A stretch of 64,000 nucleotides of DNA from Mycolicibacterium setense (GTDB taxonomy: Bacteria; Actinomycetota; Actinomycetes; Mycobacteriales; Mycobacteriaceae). The stretch spans positions 62,001-126,000 of the forward strand of contig NZ_JTJW01000003.1 in the NCBI RefSeq assembly GCF_000805385.1. Reading direction: 5' to 3'. The notes beneath the pieces were generated by a model. The model was not told the origin of the DNA, ran no database searches, and saw only the letters and a program-made list of their open reading frames with translations. Positions 48,792 through 57,796 of the stretch are shown here, piece by piece. A program made the position numbers and the translations under genes. Each line of letters starts with the position of its first letter. The stretch's first letter is position 1.

Positions 48792-49589
48792 ATGACGACC
48801 GACCCGGCATTCGAAACCCTCACGCTGCAGCGGGACGGCCACGTCCTGCTGATCGGACTGAACCGTCCGGACAAACGCAACGCGTTCAACGTCGCGATGC
48901 TCACCGATCTCGCCCTCGCCTACGGACTGCTCGAATCCGATGACGACCTGCGCGTCGGTGTGTTGTTCGCGCACGGGGCGCACTTCACCGCAGGCCTCGA
49001 TCTCGTCGACGTGGCGCCGTATGTGGCCAGTGGCGATCTACCCATGCCCGAAGGCGGACGTGACCCGTGGCGCCTCGACGGCGACTGGACGAAACCGGTG
49101 GTCGCCGCGGCCCAGGGCCGATGCCTGACCCTCGGTATCGAACTGCTGCTGGCCGCCGATATCCGTGTGGCGGCGCAGGACACCCGGTTCGCCCAGATCG
49201 AGGTGTTACGCGGCATCTACCCGTTCGGGGGTGCCACCTTGCGCCTACCGCGCCAGACCGGCTGGGGCAATGCCATGCGGTGGCTGCTCACCGGTGACGA
49301 GTTCGATGCCGCCGAGGCACACCGGATCGGGCTGGTCCAGGAGGTCACGCCCGATGCCGACACCGCTCTCATCCGCGCCACCGAGATCGCGCACACGATC
49401 GCCGACCGGTCCGCGCCGCTCGGTGTCCGGGCCACTCTCGCGTCGGCACACCTTGCGCACACTGACGGGGACGAAGCCGCGATCGCACGGCTGCGGCCCG
49501 TGATCGCCGAGCTGTTCGCGACGGCCGACGCCGCCGAAGGCGTGCAGTCCTTCATCGAACGCCGGGCCGCGAACTTCGTGGGCCGCTGA
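48792..49589 (+). CDS. echA1: enoyl-CoA hydratase/isomerase family protein, EchA1-like
   Basis: A 265-residue crotonase-fold protein: LNRPDKRNAFN, oxyanion-hole segments HGAHFTAGLDL and AQGRCLTLGIELLLAADIRVAA, and FAQIEVLRGIYPFGG. It hydrates or isomerises unsaturated acyl-CoA in beta-oxidation. The ATG at 48792 is preferred to a TTG 12 bases earlier; no ribosome site is visible, so the mRNA may be leaderless. Its position matches M. tuberculosis Rv0222. Confidence 0.9.
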   Translation: MTTDPAFETLTLQRDGHVLLIGLNRPDKRNAFNVAMLTDLALAYGLLESDDDLRVGVLFAHGAHFTAGLDLVDVAPYVASGDLPMPEGGRDPWRLDGDWTKPVVAAAQGRCLTLGIELLLAADIRVAAQDTRFAQIEVLRGIYPFGGATLRLPRQTGWGNAMRWLLTGDEFDAAEAHRIGLVQEVTPDADTALIRATEIAHTIADRSAPLGVRATLASAHLAHTDGDEAAIARLRPVIAELFATADAAEGVQSFIERRAANFVGR

Positions 49590-49595
49590 GGGAAA

Positions 49596-49817
49596 TCAGC
49601 CGGCGGACTCCAGCGCGACCAGGGCCGCGGCCACCGCGAAGAACTTGTTGGACCCGAGCTGGCGCACGGTCTTGATGTTGAACGCCGCGGCGAGGTGCTC
49701 GGCGTCGGCGTCGGTCACCCCGGCGAGCGCCGCAGGCGAGGCATCCAGGATCTCCCCGAGGGACTTGTCCTCGTATGTCTTGTCGAGCGACTTGGCCAGA
49801 TCAACGGAAACTGCCAT
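49596..49817 (-). CDS. small conserved mycobacterial protein of unknown function
   Basis: A 73-residue helical protein (MAVSVDLAKSLDKTYEDKSLGEILDASPAALAGVTDADAEHLAAAFNIKTVRQLGSNKFF) whose ordering of helices looks like a small helix-hairpin-helix-type module (AGVTDADAEHLAAAFNIKTVRQLG). A ribosome site AAGGAG precedes the ATG. It is convergent with echA1 (gap of six bases). No function is known. Confidence 0.75.
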   Translation of the reverse strand: MAVSVDLAKSLDKTYEDKSLGEILDASPAALAGVTDADAEHLAAAFNIKTVRQLGSNKFFAVAAALVALESAG

Positions 49818-49909
49818 GGAAATCTCCTTGCGTCTCGGTGTCGGATAAGCCCGCGCCAGGCTAGTTGGCGAACCTGAATATTGACTGCCGGTGCGACGTG
49901 GGCCAAACG

Positions 49910-49941
49910 AAAAGCGCCCTGAAACCGCAGTCCCAGGGCGC
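49910..49941 (-). terminator. intrinsic terminator of the ALDH gene
   Basis: Arms GCGCCCTG and CAGGGCGC (49914-49921 and 49934-49941) form an 8-bp GC-rich stem with a 12-nt loop. On the minus strand it is followed by TTTT (49910-49913). It lies 21-53 bases after the ALDH stop codon, so it ends the leftward ALDH transcript. Confidence 0.7.
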
Positions 49942-49962
49942 CTTTACGATTTTCGAGGAGTT

Positions 49963-51438
49963 TTACTCCGGGGTGTAGCCAAACGGCAGCAGCACGCTCT
50001 TGGCCTGGGTGTAGGCGTCGATGCCCTCGGGGCCGTTCTCGCGTCCGATGCCCGAGTTCTTGTAACCGCCGAACGGTGCGCCCGGATCGAAGGCATACAT
50101 GTTCACCGCGTAGGTGCCGGTGCGGATCTTCGAGGCGATCTGGACGGCCTTGGCGAAGTCCGTCGTGTACACGCTGCCGGCCAGGCCGTACGGCGAGTCA
50201 TTGGCGATGCGCACCGCGTCTTCCTCGGTGTCGAACGGGATCACCACGAGCACCGGCCCGAAGATCTCCTCCTGGGCGATGGTCATCGAGTTGTCGACGT
50301 CGGCGAACACGGTCGGCTGAACGAACCAACCCGAATCCAGCCCCTCGGGACGGCCGCCGCCGGTGACGATGCGCGCACCCTCTTCGAGGCCCTTCTTGAT
50401 GTAGCCCTCGACCCGGTCGCGCTGCTTCTCGGAGATCAGCGGGCCGATCATCGAGGCCGCATCGTCGGGCAGGCCAACCGGCATGGCGGCGACGGCTGCC
50501 GAGAGCTTTTCGACGATCTCGTCGTAGCGCGACCGCGGCGCCAGAATGCGAGTCTGGCCCACACATGCCTGACCACAGTTCATCAGGCCTGAGAACACCA
50601 GCATCGGGAGCGTGGAATCCACGTCGGCATCCTCGAGGATGATCGCCGCGGACTTGCCACCGAGTTCCAGCGTGCAGGGCTTGAGCTTCTCGGCGGCGAT
50701 CTTGCCGATCTCCTTGCCGACACCGCTGGAGCCGGTGAAGGTGAACTTGTCGAGCTCAGGATTGGCAGTCAGCGCGCGGCCGGTCTCAGGGCCGCCCGGC
50801 ACGACCGACAGCACGCCCTCGGGCAGGCCGGCCTCGGTCAGCACCTCGGCGAACAGGTTGGTGGTCAGCGGTGTCTCACCGGCCGGCTTGAGCACCACCG
50901 TGCAGCCGGCGAGCAGAGCCGGGCCCAGCTTGTTGCAAGCCAGGAAGAAGGGCACGTTCCACGCGATGACGGCGCCGACGACGCCGATCGGCTCTTTGAT
51001 GACCAGGGTCTGGCCGTAGATGCCGTCGCGGATGTCTTTCCAGTCGTACTTGTCGGCCGCGCCGGCGTAGTACTGCAGGCTCGATACCCCCGCGCCGAAC
51101 TGCATCATGTCGACGATGGTCGGCGGCTGGCCGGTCTCCAGCTTCAGCAGGTGCTTGAACTCCTCGGCCCGCTCGTTGATGAGCTCCACGGCCTTGGCCA
51201 GCACGGCCTGGCGCTCCTCGGGCGACATCTGGGGCCAGGGGCCCTCGTCGAACGCCTTGCGGGCAGCGGCGCACGCGGCGTTGACATCGGCTTCGGCGGC
51301 CAGTGGCACCTGACCGACCTTTTCTCCGGTGGCAGGCGAGAAGACTTCGATGACCTCGGTGGTCGACGGTTCAACCCAGTGGCCGCCGATGAACAGCTTG
51401 TCGAACTCGGTGCGCGTGGCGGTGGAACTCTGTGTCAT
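49963..51438 (-). CDS. aldehyde dehydrogenase (Rv0223c-like)
   Basis: A 491-residue ALDH: AWNVPFFLACNKLGPALLAG, FTGSSGVGKEIG, catalytic glutamate in LELGGKSAAIIL, catalytic cysteine in NCGQACVGQTR, then EEIFGPVLVVIPF. It oxidises a fatty or aromatic aldehyde with NAD(P). The ATG at 51438 is used (a GTG three codons earlier exists). Gene order matches Rv0223c. The upstream region carries a KstR-like element, and a clear terminator follows. Confidence 0.92.
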   Translation of the reverse strand: MTQSSTATRTEFDKLFIGGHWVEPSTTEVIEVFSPATGEKVGQVPLAAEADVNAACAAARKAFDEGPWPQMSPEERQAVLAKAVELINERAEEFKHLLKLETGQPPTIVDMMQFGAGVSSLQYYAGAADKYDWKDIRDGIYGQTLVIKEPIGVVGAVIAWNVPFFLACNKLGPALLAGCTVVLKPAGETPLTTNLFAEVLTEAGLPEGVLSVVPGGPETGRALTANPELDKFTFTGSSGVGKEIGKIAAEKLKPCTLELGGKSAAIILEDADVDSTLPMLVFSGLMNCGQACVGQTRILAPRSRYDEIVEKLSAAVAAMPVGLPDDAASMIGPLISEKQRDRVEGYIKKGLEEGARIVTGGGRPEGLDSGWFVQPTVFADVDNSMTIAQEEIFGPVLVVIPFDTEEDAVRIANDSPYGLAGSVYTTDFAKAVQIASKIRTGTYAVNMYAFDPGAPFGGYKNSGIGRENGPEGIDAYTQAKSVLLPFGYTPE

Positions 51439-51469
51439 GAGCGTCACACTACCCAGATTTCGGCCAAAC

Positions 51470-51483
51470 GAGAACCTGTTCCA
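51470..51483. promoter_or_regulatory. KstR-like element upstream of ALDH
   Basis: On the minus strand it reads TGGAACAGGTTCTC, matching TnnAACnnGTTnnA at all fixed positions but the last. It lies 32-45 bases before the ALDH start and shares GAACAGGTTCTC with the echA1 promoter. Confidence 0.45.
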
Positions 51484-51493
51484 GTTGGTCGGT

Positions 51494-52297
51494 TCACCGA
51501 GGCTGCAGAACCAGCACCAGATTGCTCACCAAGAACTCCCGCAACCCCGGCACCGACGTCATCCACCACGCCCATCGTGGGTGGTAGCGGGGAAATGCGG
51601 CGACCAGTGATCCGGTGGCGTGGGCCCATTGCAGGCCGTCGGCCGCCGACACCGCGAACAACGACGAGCCGTAGTCGTTCTTGGGTCGGTGACCGTGTCT
51701 GCGGGTGTAGCGCTCGGCGGCCCGGGCTCCGCCCAGATAGTGCGTCAACCCCATCTCGTGGCCGCCGAACGGGCCGAGCCACACCGTGTAGGACAACACC
51801 GCCAGCCCGCCGGGTTTGGTCACCCGCAGCATCTCGTTGCCCAGCCGCCACGGGTGCGGCACGTGCTCGGCGACGTTCGAGGACAGGCAGACGTCGACAC
51901 TGTCGTCGGCGAACGGCAGGGCCATCCCGGAGGCCCGGACAAAGGTGCCTGACGCGGCATGTGCGGCCGGGCTCGGGCCGGATGTGGCCGCTCTCGCGGC
52001 TCCGGCATGCGCCTCGCGGGGGTCGGGTTCCACCCCGATGTAGTGCATGCCGGCCTGTTCGAACGCCGACGCGAAGTAGCCGGGCCCACCGCCGACGTCG
52101 AGGACTGTGCGGCCGGACGGGGATTCGCCGGTGGCCGCCGTCCACAGGTCGGTGGTCAAGGCGACGGTGTCGGTGGCCAGTGCCTCGTAAAACCGGGCCG
52201 GTTCGCTCTGCTCGAACCGGAATTGCGCCAGCAGACGCACCGATCGGCTCAGGGTTGCCCGGCGGGCGAAGCGCGCCGAGATGTTGCTGGGCTGCAC
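51494..52297 (-). CDS. SAM-dependent methyltransferase (Rv0224c-like)
   Basis: A 267-residue class I methyltransferase: SAM motif I VLDVGGGPGYFASAF, acidic VEPDP, post-motif FADDSVDVCLSSNVAEHV. The N-terminal region before the Rossmann domain is about 60 residues. M. tuberculosis Rv0224c sits in the same order and is part of a cell-envelope block. The GTG start is 33 bases from the divergent glycosyltransferase. The acceptor is unknown. Confidence 0.9.
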   Translation of the reverse strand: MQPSNISARFARRATLSRSVRLLAQFRFEQSEPARFYEALATDTVALTTDLWTAATGESPSGRTVLDVGGGPGYFASAFEQAGMHYIGVEPDPREAHAGAARAATSGPSPAAHAASGTFVRASGMALPFADDSVDVCLSSNVAEHVPHPWRLGNEMLRVTKPGGLAVLSYTVWLGPFGGHEMGLTHYLGGARAAERYTRRHGHRPKNDYGSSLFAVSAADGLQWAHATGSLVAAFPRYHPRWAWWMTSVPGLREFLVSNLVLVLQPR

Positions 52298-52330
52298 CTG
52301 ACCAACCTACTGACCGGTACCCTCAACACG

Positions 52331-53500
52331 ATGTCTGCCCGTCCTGATCCACGCCTGCGGAGCGTCCTGCTCTTGTGCTGGCGCGATACCGGGCATCCCC
52401 AGGGCGGTGGCAGCGAGGCCTATCTGCAGCGGATCGGTGCCTGCCTGGCCGACGACGGTGTCAACGTCACGTTGCGCACCGCGCGCTACCCCGGAGCGGC
52501 TCGCCGCGAGGTGGTCGACGGTGTGCAGATCAACCGGGCGGGCGGCCCCTACAGCGTCTACATCTGGGCCGGGCTGGCCATGGTCGCCGCCCGCGTCGGC
52601 CTCGGGCCGTTGCGAGGGGTCCGCCCCGACGTGGTGGTCGACACCCAGAACGGGCTGCCGTTTCTGGCGCGGCTGGCGTTCGGCCGCCGGGTCGCGGTGC
52701 TGGTGCACCACTGCCACCGCGAACTGTGGCCGGTGGCCGGCCCGATGAAGGGCCGCATCGGCTGGTTCGTCGAGTCCAAGCTCTCCCCGCGGCTGCACCG
52801 TCGCAACCAGTACGTCACCGTGTCACTGCCCTCGGCCCGTGACCTCAATGAGCTCGGCGTGGATTCCGGCCGGATCGCGGTGGTGCGCAACGGGCTCGAC
52901 GAGGCTCCCGGCCGCACACTGGAGCTGCCCCGGTCGACCAGCCCGCGGCTCGTTGTGCTGTCACGGCTCGTGCCGCACAAGCAGATCGAGGACGCGCTCG
53001 AGGCGGTCGCGGCACTGCGCGACGAGGTGCCGGGACTGCACCTGGACATCCTCGGCGGTGGATGGTGGCAGCAGCGGCTGGTCGAATACGCCAGATTGCT
53101 GGGCATCACGGACTCCGTGACATTCCACGGTCACGTCGATGAAGAGACCAAACACCGTGTGCTGCAGCAGAGTTGGGTGCACGTGCTGCCGTCGCGCAAG
53201 GAAGGTTGGGGGCTTGCCGTCACCGAGGCAGCCCAACACGGGGTGCCCACCATCGGCTATCGCGCGTCCGGTGGGCTGACCGATTCGATCGTCGACGGGG
53301 TCACCGGGCTGCTGGTCGAGGATCGCGACGCTCTGGTCGCCGGCATCCGTCAGCTTTTGAGTGACCCGGTCATGCGCGTGCAGCTGGGCAGCAAGGCGCA
53401 GACCCGGAGTGAGGAATTCTCCTGGAGGCTCAGCGCGGACGCGATGCGCGCCGTGCTGGGATGCGTGCACGAGGGCCAGTACGTCAGCGGGCTGGTGTAG
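52331..53500 (+). CDS. GT4-family glycosyltransferase (Rv0225-like)
   Basis: A 389-residue GT-B glycosyltransferase: N-terminal WRDTGHPQGGGSEAYLQRIGACL (acceptor side glycine-rich loop), central VVLSRLVPHKQIEDAL, and the C-terminal E-x7-E motif within PSRKEGWGLAVTEAAQHGVPTIGY, which binds the sugar nucleotide. It transfers a sugar to a lipid or glycan of the envelope. In the same order as Rv0225, it is divergent from the methyltransferase. Confidence 0.92.
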   Translation: MSARPDPRLRSVLLLCWRDTGHPQGGGSEAYLQRIGACLADDGVNVTLRTARYPGAARREVVDGVQINRAGGPYSVYIWAGLAMVAARVGLGPLRGVRPDVVVDTQNGLPFLARLAFGRRVAVLVHHCHRELWPVAGPMKGRIGWFVESKLSPRLHRRNQYVTVSLPSARDLNELGVDSGRIAVVRNGLDEAPGRTLELPRSTSPRLVVLSRLVPHKQIEDALEAVAALRDEVPGLHLDILGGGWWQQRLVEYARLLGITDSVTFHGHVDEETKHRVLQQSWVHVLPSRKEGWGLAVTEAAQHGVPTIGYRASGGLTDSIVDGVTGLLVEDRDALVAGIRQLLSDPVMRVQLGSKAQTRSEEFSWRLSADAMRAVLGCVHEGQYVSGLV

Positions 53501-53521
53501 TCCGCTGCCGACGCGCCGCCG

Positions 53522-55198
53522 CTAAGTGAGTCGGCCTGATCGTCCTGGTACGCGCCAGGAGCTGACGGCCATCCCGACCGCCCCGCCGACGAGGGCGAGC
53601 AGCCATACCAGGTGTGCGGCGATCAACAGGCTTCGGTGAGGCGAGGCCGCTCGATCACCGCCTAGCCGGTACACGGCGATATCGCCATCCCGATAGGCCA
53701 CCGGCAGATCGAGTTTCGCCGGCGCACCGTTGGTTTCGACTACCAACCAGCCGACACCGGCGTCGGCCACCGCCTGCCGGTCTGCGCCTGAGCGCAGCAG
53801 GTCCTGCACCGCGCGGGCCCGCGTTCCCTCTCCGGGGACCACCTGGCCACCGATCAGCAGATCACCGGTCGTCAGCACCTCGGCGCGCAGCCAGCGGGGC
53901 AGCGGGTCGAGCACGGGAGCACTTCCAGCCCAATAGAATTGACGCATACTGTCCGGTGGCAACGCCACCACCGGCCGAGGGTCGGCGTTGATCTGCTCCG
54001 CCGCGGCGGCCCAGCCCGGCGGGTACTGAACCGCGCGCATCTGGTTGCCCACACCCCAGGCCAAGTCGGGTAACACCGCGATCAGCGCCGCGCAACCCAC
54101 CGCGGCCGAAGCGGCCACGGGCACCCGCGCCCGGCGCAATGTGACCGGCGCGGCGGCAGCGGCCAGCACGTAGCCGGGCATGGCCAGGGCCACCCATTTC
54201 TGGCCGTCACGCAACACACCGAGCCCGGGCACCGCCCGGATCGTCGCGTCGACGAACTCCAGTCCGGGACCGGTGGCCATCGCAGCGGGGATCAGTACCG
54301 CGGCGCCGGCCAGGATCAGCAGCGGTACCGCGCAGCGGTTGCGGATCACGACGGGCACCCCGAGGGCGACGATGGCGAGCAGCGCCACAGTGGCCACCAC
54401 CGCGAAAAGCGTTGCGCGCGAGTCGGGTACGGCGCCGCCGTTCCAGATGCCGCCGAGGCCGGCCAGGCTCCCCACGGTGGCCAGGCCGGGCTCGGCCCTG
54501 GCCGCGAAAGCGTGAACCCCGGCCGCCGACTCCGGGGATGACACTGTTCCGCCGACAGCCGCGGCCACCAGCCACGGCGTCGCGGCAAGCACTGCGGCGC
54601 CCAACGCGAGCGCGGCGACCCGCAGGCGTTCCCAGCCGGGCCCGGGCGCCGCGACGCACACGAGGGCAACCGTCGCGGCCAGCATCAGACCCGTCGGCGT
54701 CAACCCGGCCAGCGCGATCCAGAACAGCAATCCCCAGGCCACGGCAGAACGTGGCTCGGTGCGCAGCCGAAACGCGCACACCGCCACCCAGGGCAGGCAG
54801 CCGTATCCGACGAGCAGGCTCCAGTGCCCCTGCAGCAACCGCTCGGCCACATACGGATTCCAGACGGCCAGCGTCGCCGCGATGAACTGGCCCGGCAAAC
54901 CCGATCCCAGGACGGTCGAGGCCAGTCGAGCGGCGCCCCAACCGGCCAGCCACAGACCGGCCACCAGCAAGACCTTGACCACCACCCCGCCGTCGAGCAC
55001 GGCGGAGGTGATCGCGACGAAGAAGTCCTGGGGCAGCGCCCGTGGAGCGGCCTCGCCGAGCCCCAGCGCGGTATCGGTCAGATACGACTGCGGCGTGGAA
55101 ACCGCGTCGCGTAAAAGCAGATAACCGGGCGCCAGAAGCGGCCCGGTTATCAGCAGAGACAATGCCAGCGCGTAGGCCGGCAGCACAGCAGAGCGCAA
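53522..55198 (-). CDS. large polytopic membrane protein (Rv0226c-like)
   Basis: About 558 residues with some 10-12 hydrophobic segments, a large extracytoplasmic portion near the C-terminus (VALPPDSMRQFYWAGSAPVLDPLPRWLRAEVLTTGD) and a final membrane anchor. It resembles the mycobacterial Rv0226c group, conserved envelope proteins with a glycosyltransferase-C-like layout. The start is uncertain: TTG 55198 or GTG 55186, both just after the DUF3068 stop at 55201, suggesting coupled translation. Longer in-frame readings run inside the DUF3068 gene and lack support. Confidence 0.8.
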   Translation of the reverse strand: MRSAVLPAYALALSLLITGPLLAPGYLLLRDAVSTPQSYLTDTALGLGEAAPRALPQDFFVAITSAVLDGGVVVKVLLVAGLWLAGWGAARLASTVLGSGLPGQFIAATLAVWNPYVAERLLQGHWSLLVGYGCLPWVAVCAFRLRTEPRSAVAWGLLFWIALAGLTPTGLMLAATVALVCVAAPGPGWERLRVAALALGAAVLAATPWLVAAAVGGTVSSPESAAGVHAFAARAEPGLATVGSLAGLGGIWNGGAVPDSRATLFAVVATVALLAIVALGVPVVIRNRCAVPLLILAGAAVLIPAAMATGPGLEFVDATIRAVPGLGVLRDGQKWVALAMPGYVLAAAAAPVTLRRARVPVAASAAVGCAALIAVLPDLAWGVGNQMRAVQYPPGWAAAAEQINADPRPVVALPPDSMRQFYWAGSAPVLDPLPRWLRAEVLTTGDLLIGGQVVPGEGTRARAVQDLLRSGADRQAVADAGVGWLVVETNGAPAKLDLPVAYRDGDIAVYRLGGDRAASPHRSLLIAAHLVWLLALVGGAVGMAVSSWRVPGRSGRLT

Positions 55199-55200
55199 GC

Positions 55201-56397
55201 TCAGAGCGGCCGGTCCGGTGGTAGGTCGGACGGTCGTTGAGCCGGTAGTTTCTCGGTCTTGGCCTCGGCTCCCGGGACCTGGAAGCCCTGGGTGTCGAAG
55301 AAGCCGTGATCGGCGGTGTCGAGCCCGGGATCGATCAGCGTGGACTCGGCGCGCACCGCGAACGAACCCACGACGGCGCCGCCGACCAGGGCCAGCAGGC
55401 CGAGCGCGGCGAACGTGATCGGCAGGACACGGGTCCACAGCGACACCCGGTCGCGCTCGTCCTGAGCGGATGCGACCTGGGATTCGACGGTCTCGTCGTT
55501 GTAGGTGACCTTGTAGTCGACGTAGGTCACCTCTGGCTTGAGGGCGTCACGTGCGTAGTACTGGTAGCCGTGGTCCTGCGCCTTGACGATGGTGCCCGAA
55601 ACCGGATCGACCCAGAAGGTGCGCTGCGCGGCGTAGAAGCGGTCCATCGTGATCCGCTCGTCGGGTTCGCCGGGCACACCCCACATCTCGGGGCTGGCGG
55701 TGACCGAACTGTCGGCGTCGTCTTCGTAGAGCGATGAGTACTTCACCGGCTCGGCCAGCTTGCCGTCGGAGTCGTAGCCCACGTTCTGGATGAACCGGTA
55801 GGTGGTCAACCCGTTGACGTCTTCTTCACCGTCGTAGTTCGCGTCGAACGGCTTCTGCGCGATCGGGTCGAAAACCGGGTAGGTCTTCTTCTCGGTGTCG
55901 AACGGGAACCGGTAGGTCAGGCCCTCGTGCGGCAGCGCGACGTTGGTCGGAGGCTTCTCCTCCTCGATGGCCCGCGGCTTCTGCAATGCCCCGCCGGGGT
56001 TGTTGTCGCTGGACACGGCCAGCGCGGTGCTGCGGTTCATGGTGACGGTGTCCACCAGCGCCAGCAGCAGGCCGGAGTCCTTCTGCCGATCGGTGCGCCG
56101 CAAGGTGCTGCCCACCTGCAGGGTCACCACCTCGGCGTTCGACGGAGACTCCACGCTGACCTGTTGCTGCAGTGCCACCGGCACATTGCGGTCGACGGAG
56201 AATTTCGGGGCCACCAGCGATTCAGGATCGAAAGCGGTCGCGGTCCCATCGCTGACGAGGCTCGCATCCAAGTTGAGCGGGATCTTGGCGATCTTGCCCT
56301 TGGTGTAGGTGGTCAGCAACAGTGCGGCAATCAGCAGGGCTGCACCCAGCCCCATCAGTCCGCATGCCGCGATACGCAGCGCCACTGCGCGGTTCAA
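55201..56397 (-). CDS. DUF3068 membrane-anchored envelope protein (Rv0227c-like)
   Basis: A 398-residue protein with an N-terminal membrane segment (about 8-30), a large extracytoplasmic domain, and a second membrane segment near residue 345 (VLPITFAALGLLALVGGAVVGSFAV), followed by a cytosolic tail. This is the DUF3068 (PorA-family) architecture of Corynebacteriales. The TTG start at 56397 is supported by AAGGAGG six bases upstream. It is co-oriented and coupled with the Rv0226c-like gene. A role in envelope assembly is suggested by conservation, not shown. Confidence 0.88.
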   Translation of the reverse strand: MNRAVALRIAACGLMGLGAALLIAALLLTTYTKGKIAKIPLNLDASLVSDGTATAFDPESLVAPKFSVDRNVPVALQQQVSVESPSNAEVVTLQVGSTLRRTDRQKDSGLLLALVDTVTMNRSTALAVSSDNNPGGALQKPRAIEEEKPPTNVALPHEGLTYRFPFDTEKKTYPVFDPIAQKPFDANYDGEEDVNGLTTYRFIQNVGYDSDGKLAEPVKYSSLYEDDADSSVTASPEMWGVPGEPDERITMDRFYAAQRTFWVDPVSGTIVKAQDHGYQYYARDALKPEVTYVDYKVTYNDETVESQVASAQDERDRVSLWTRVLPITFAALGLLALVGGAVVGSFAVRAESTLIDPGLDTADHGFFDTQGFQVPGAEAKTEKLPAQRPSDLPPDRPL

Positions 56398-56503
56398 ACC
56401 GGGCCTCCTTCAGTGTGGGCCAACTCGTCGTGAGGCAAACCCGTTCGACCCTAACAGCACTATTTAAGGCCATCACTTACTCCGGTGACATCCCGGAGGT
56501 GCG

Positions 56504-57766
56504 TTGACCCGCAGTTTGGCGGGGTTGCCACGGCGCGGCACACTGGTCGCCGTGGCGACCGGAGTATCGGACCCGGAAACCGGTCAGGATTCCGGGTCGG
56601 ATTCGGGGGTCGGCGGAACCCGTAGCTTCCTGCCGGCCGTCGAAGGCATGCGCGCGTGCGCGGCCATGGGTGTGGTGCTCACCCACGTCGCCTTCCAGAC
56701 CGGACACACCACCGGGGTGAGCGGCCGGTTCTTCGGCCGATTCGACCTCGCGGTCGCGGTGTTCTTCGCGCTCTCGGGTTTCCTGCTGTGGCGCGGTCAT
56801 GCCGCGGCCGCCCGCGGTCTGCGGCCGCGTCCGCGCAGCGGTCATTACCTGCGCTCCCGCATCGTGCGCATCATGCCGGGCTATGTGGTGGCCGTGGTGG
56901 TGATCATCCTGTTGCTTCCGGAGGCCAAGGCCGATCTGACGGTGTGGCTGGCGAACCTGACCCTGACCCAGATCTATGTGCCGCTGACGCTGACCGCGGG
57001 GCTGACCCAGATGTGGAGTCTGTCGGTCGAAGTCAGTTTCTATCTGGCGCTGCCGGTGCTGGCGCTGTTGGCGCGGCGGCTGCCGGTGCGGGCCCGCATC
57101 GGCGTGATCATTGCCCTGGCGGCGCTGAGCCTGTTGTGGGTGCGCATCCCGTTCTCCGGCACCACCGGGCTCAACCCGTGGAACTGGCCGCCGGCGTTCT
57201 TCTCCTGGTTCGCGGCGGGCATGGTGCTCGCTGAACTCACGGTGAGCCCATTCGGCTGGGTGCACCGGCTGGCCCGGCGCCGGGTGCTGATGGGCGTCAT
57301 CGCCGCGGTGGCGTTCGGGATCGCCGCGTCGCCGCTGGCCGGCCTGGAAGGGCTGCGCCCGGGCTCGGTCGGCCAGGTGACGCTGAAAACGGCGATGGGC
57401 GCGATCGTCGCCGGCGCGCTGCTGGCTCCGCTGGTGCTCGACCGGCCGGACACCCGGCACCGGATTCTGGGCAACCGGGTGATGGTCACGCTGGGCCGCT
57501 GGTCCTACGGGCTGTTCGTCTGGCACCTCGCGGCGTTGGCCATGGTCTTCCCGATGATCGGCGAGTTCCTGTTCAACGGCCAGATGCTGGTGGTGTTGGT
57601 GCTGACCATGGTGTTCGGCTTCGCGCTGGCCGCCGTGAGTTACGCGTTGGTGGAATCACCGTGCCGGGAGGCGTTGCGGCGCTGGGAATACCGGAACGAG
57701 AGGCCGGTGCCGCCGTTGGACAGTTCGATCACCGACCAGCCCGAGCCCGCCCCGGTCGCGCGATGA
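56504..57766 (+). CDS. acyltransferase-3 family membrane protein (Rv0228-like)
   Basis: About 420 residues with ten predicted membrane segments and the acyltransferase-3 start FLPAVEGMRACAAMGVVLTHVAF, where the histidine is the conserved catalytic residue, plus SRxx-type basic loops (HYLRSRIVRIMPGYVV). It O-acylates sugars or lipids of the envelope. The TTG at 56504 has GGAGG four bases upstream; GTG 56552 is an alternative. Order matches Rv0228. Confidence 0.88.
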   Translation: MTRSLAGLPRRGTLVAVATGVSDPETGQDSGSDSGVGGTRSFLPAVEGMRACAAMGVVLTHVAFQTGHTTGVSGRFFGRFDLAVAVFFALSGFLLWRGHAAAARGLRPRPRSGHYLRSRIVRIMPGYVVAVVVIILLLPEAKADLTVWLANLTLTQIYVPLTLTAGLTQMWSLSVEVSFYLALPVLALLARRLPVRARIGVIIALAALSLLWVRIPFSGTTGLNPWNWPPAFFSWFAAGMVLAELTVSPFGWVHRLARRRVLMGVIAAVAFGIAASPLAGLEGLRPGSVGQVTLKTAMGAIVAGALLAPLVLDRPDTRHRILGNRVMVTLGRWSYGLFVWHLAALAMVFPMIGEFLFNGQMLVVLVLTMVFGFALAAVSYALVESPCREALRRWEYRNERPVPPLDSSITDQPEPAPVAR

Positions 57767-57796
57767 CCTCGCCGCGCACGGCGGGCGTGGGTCATC

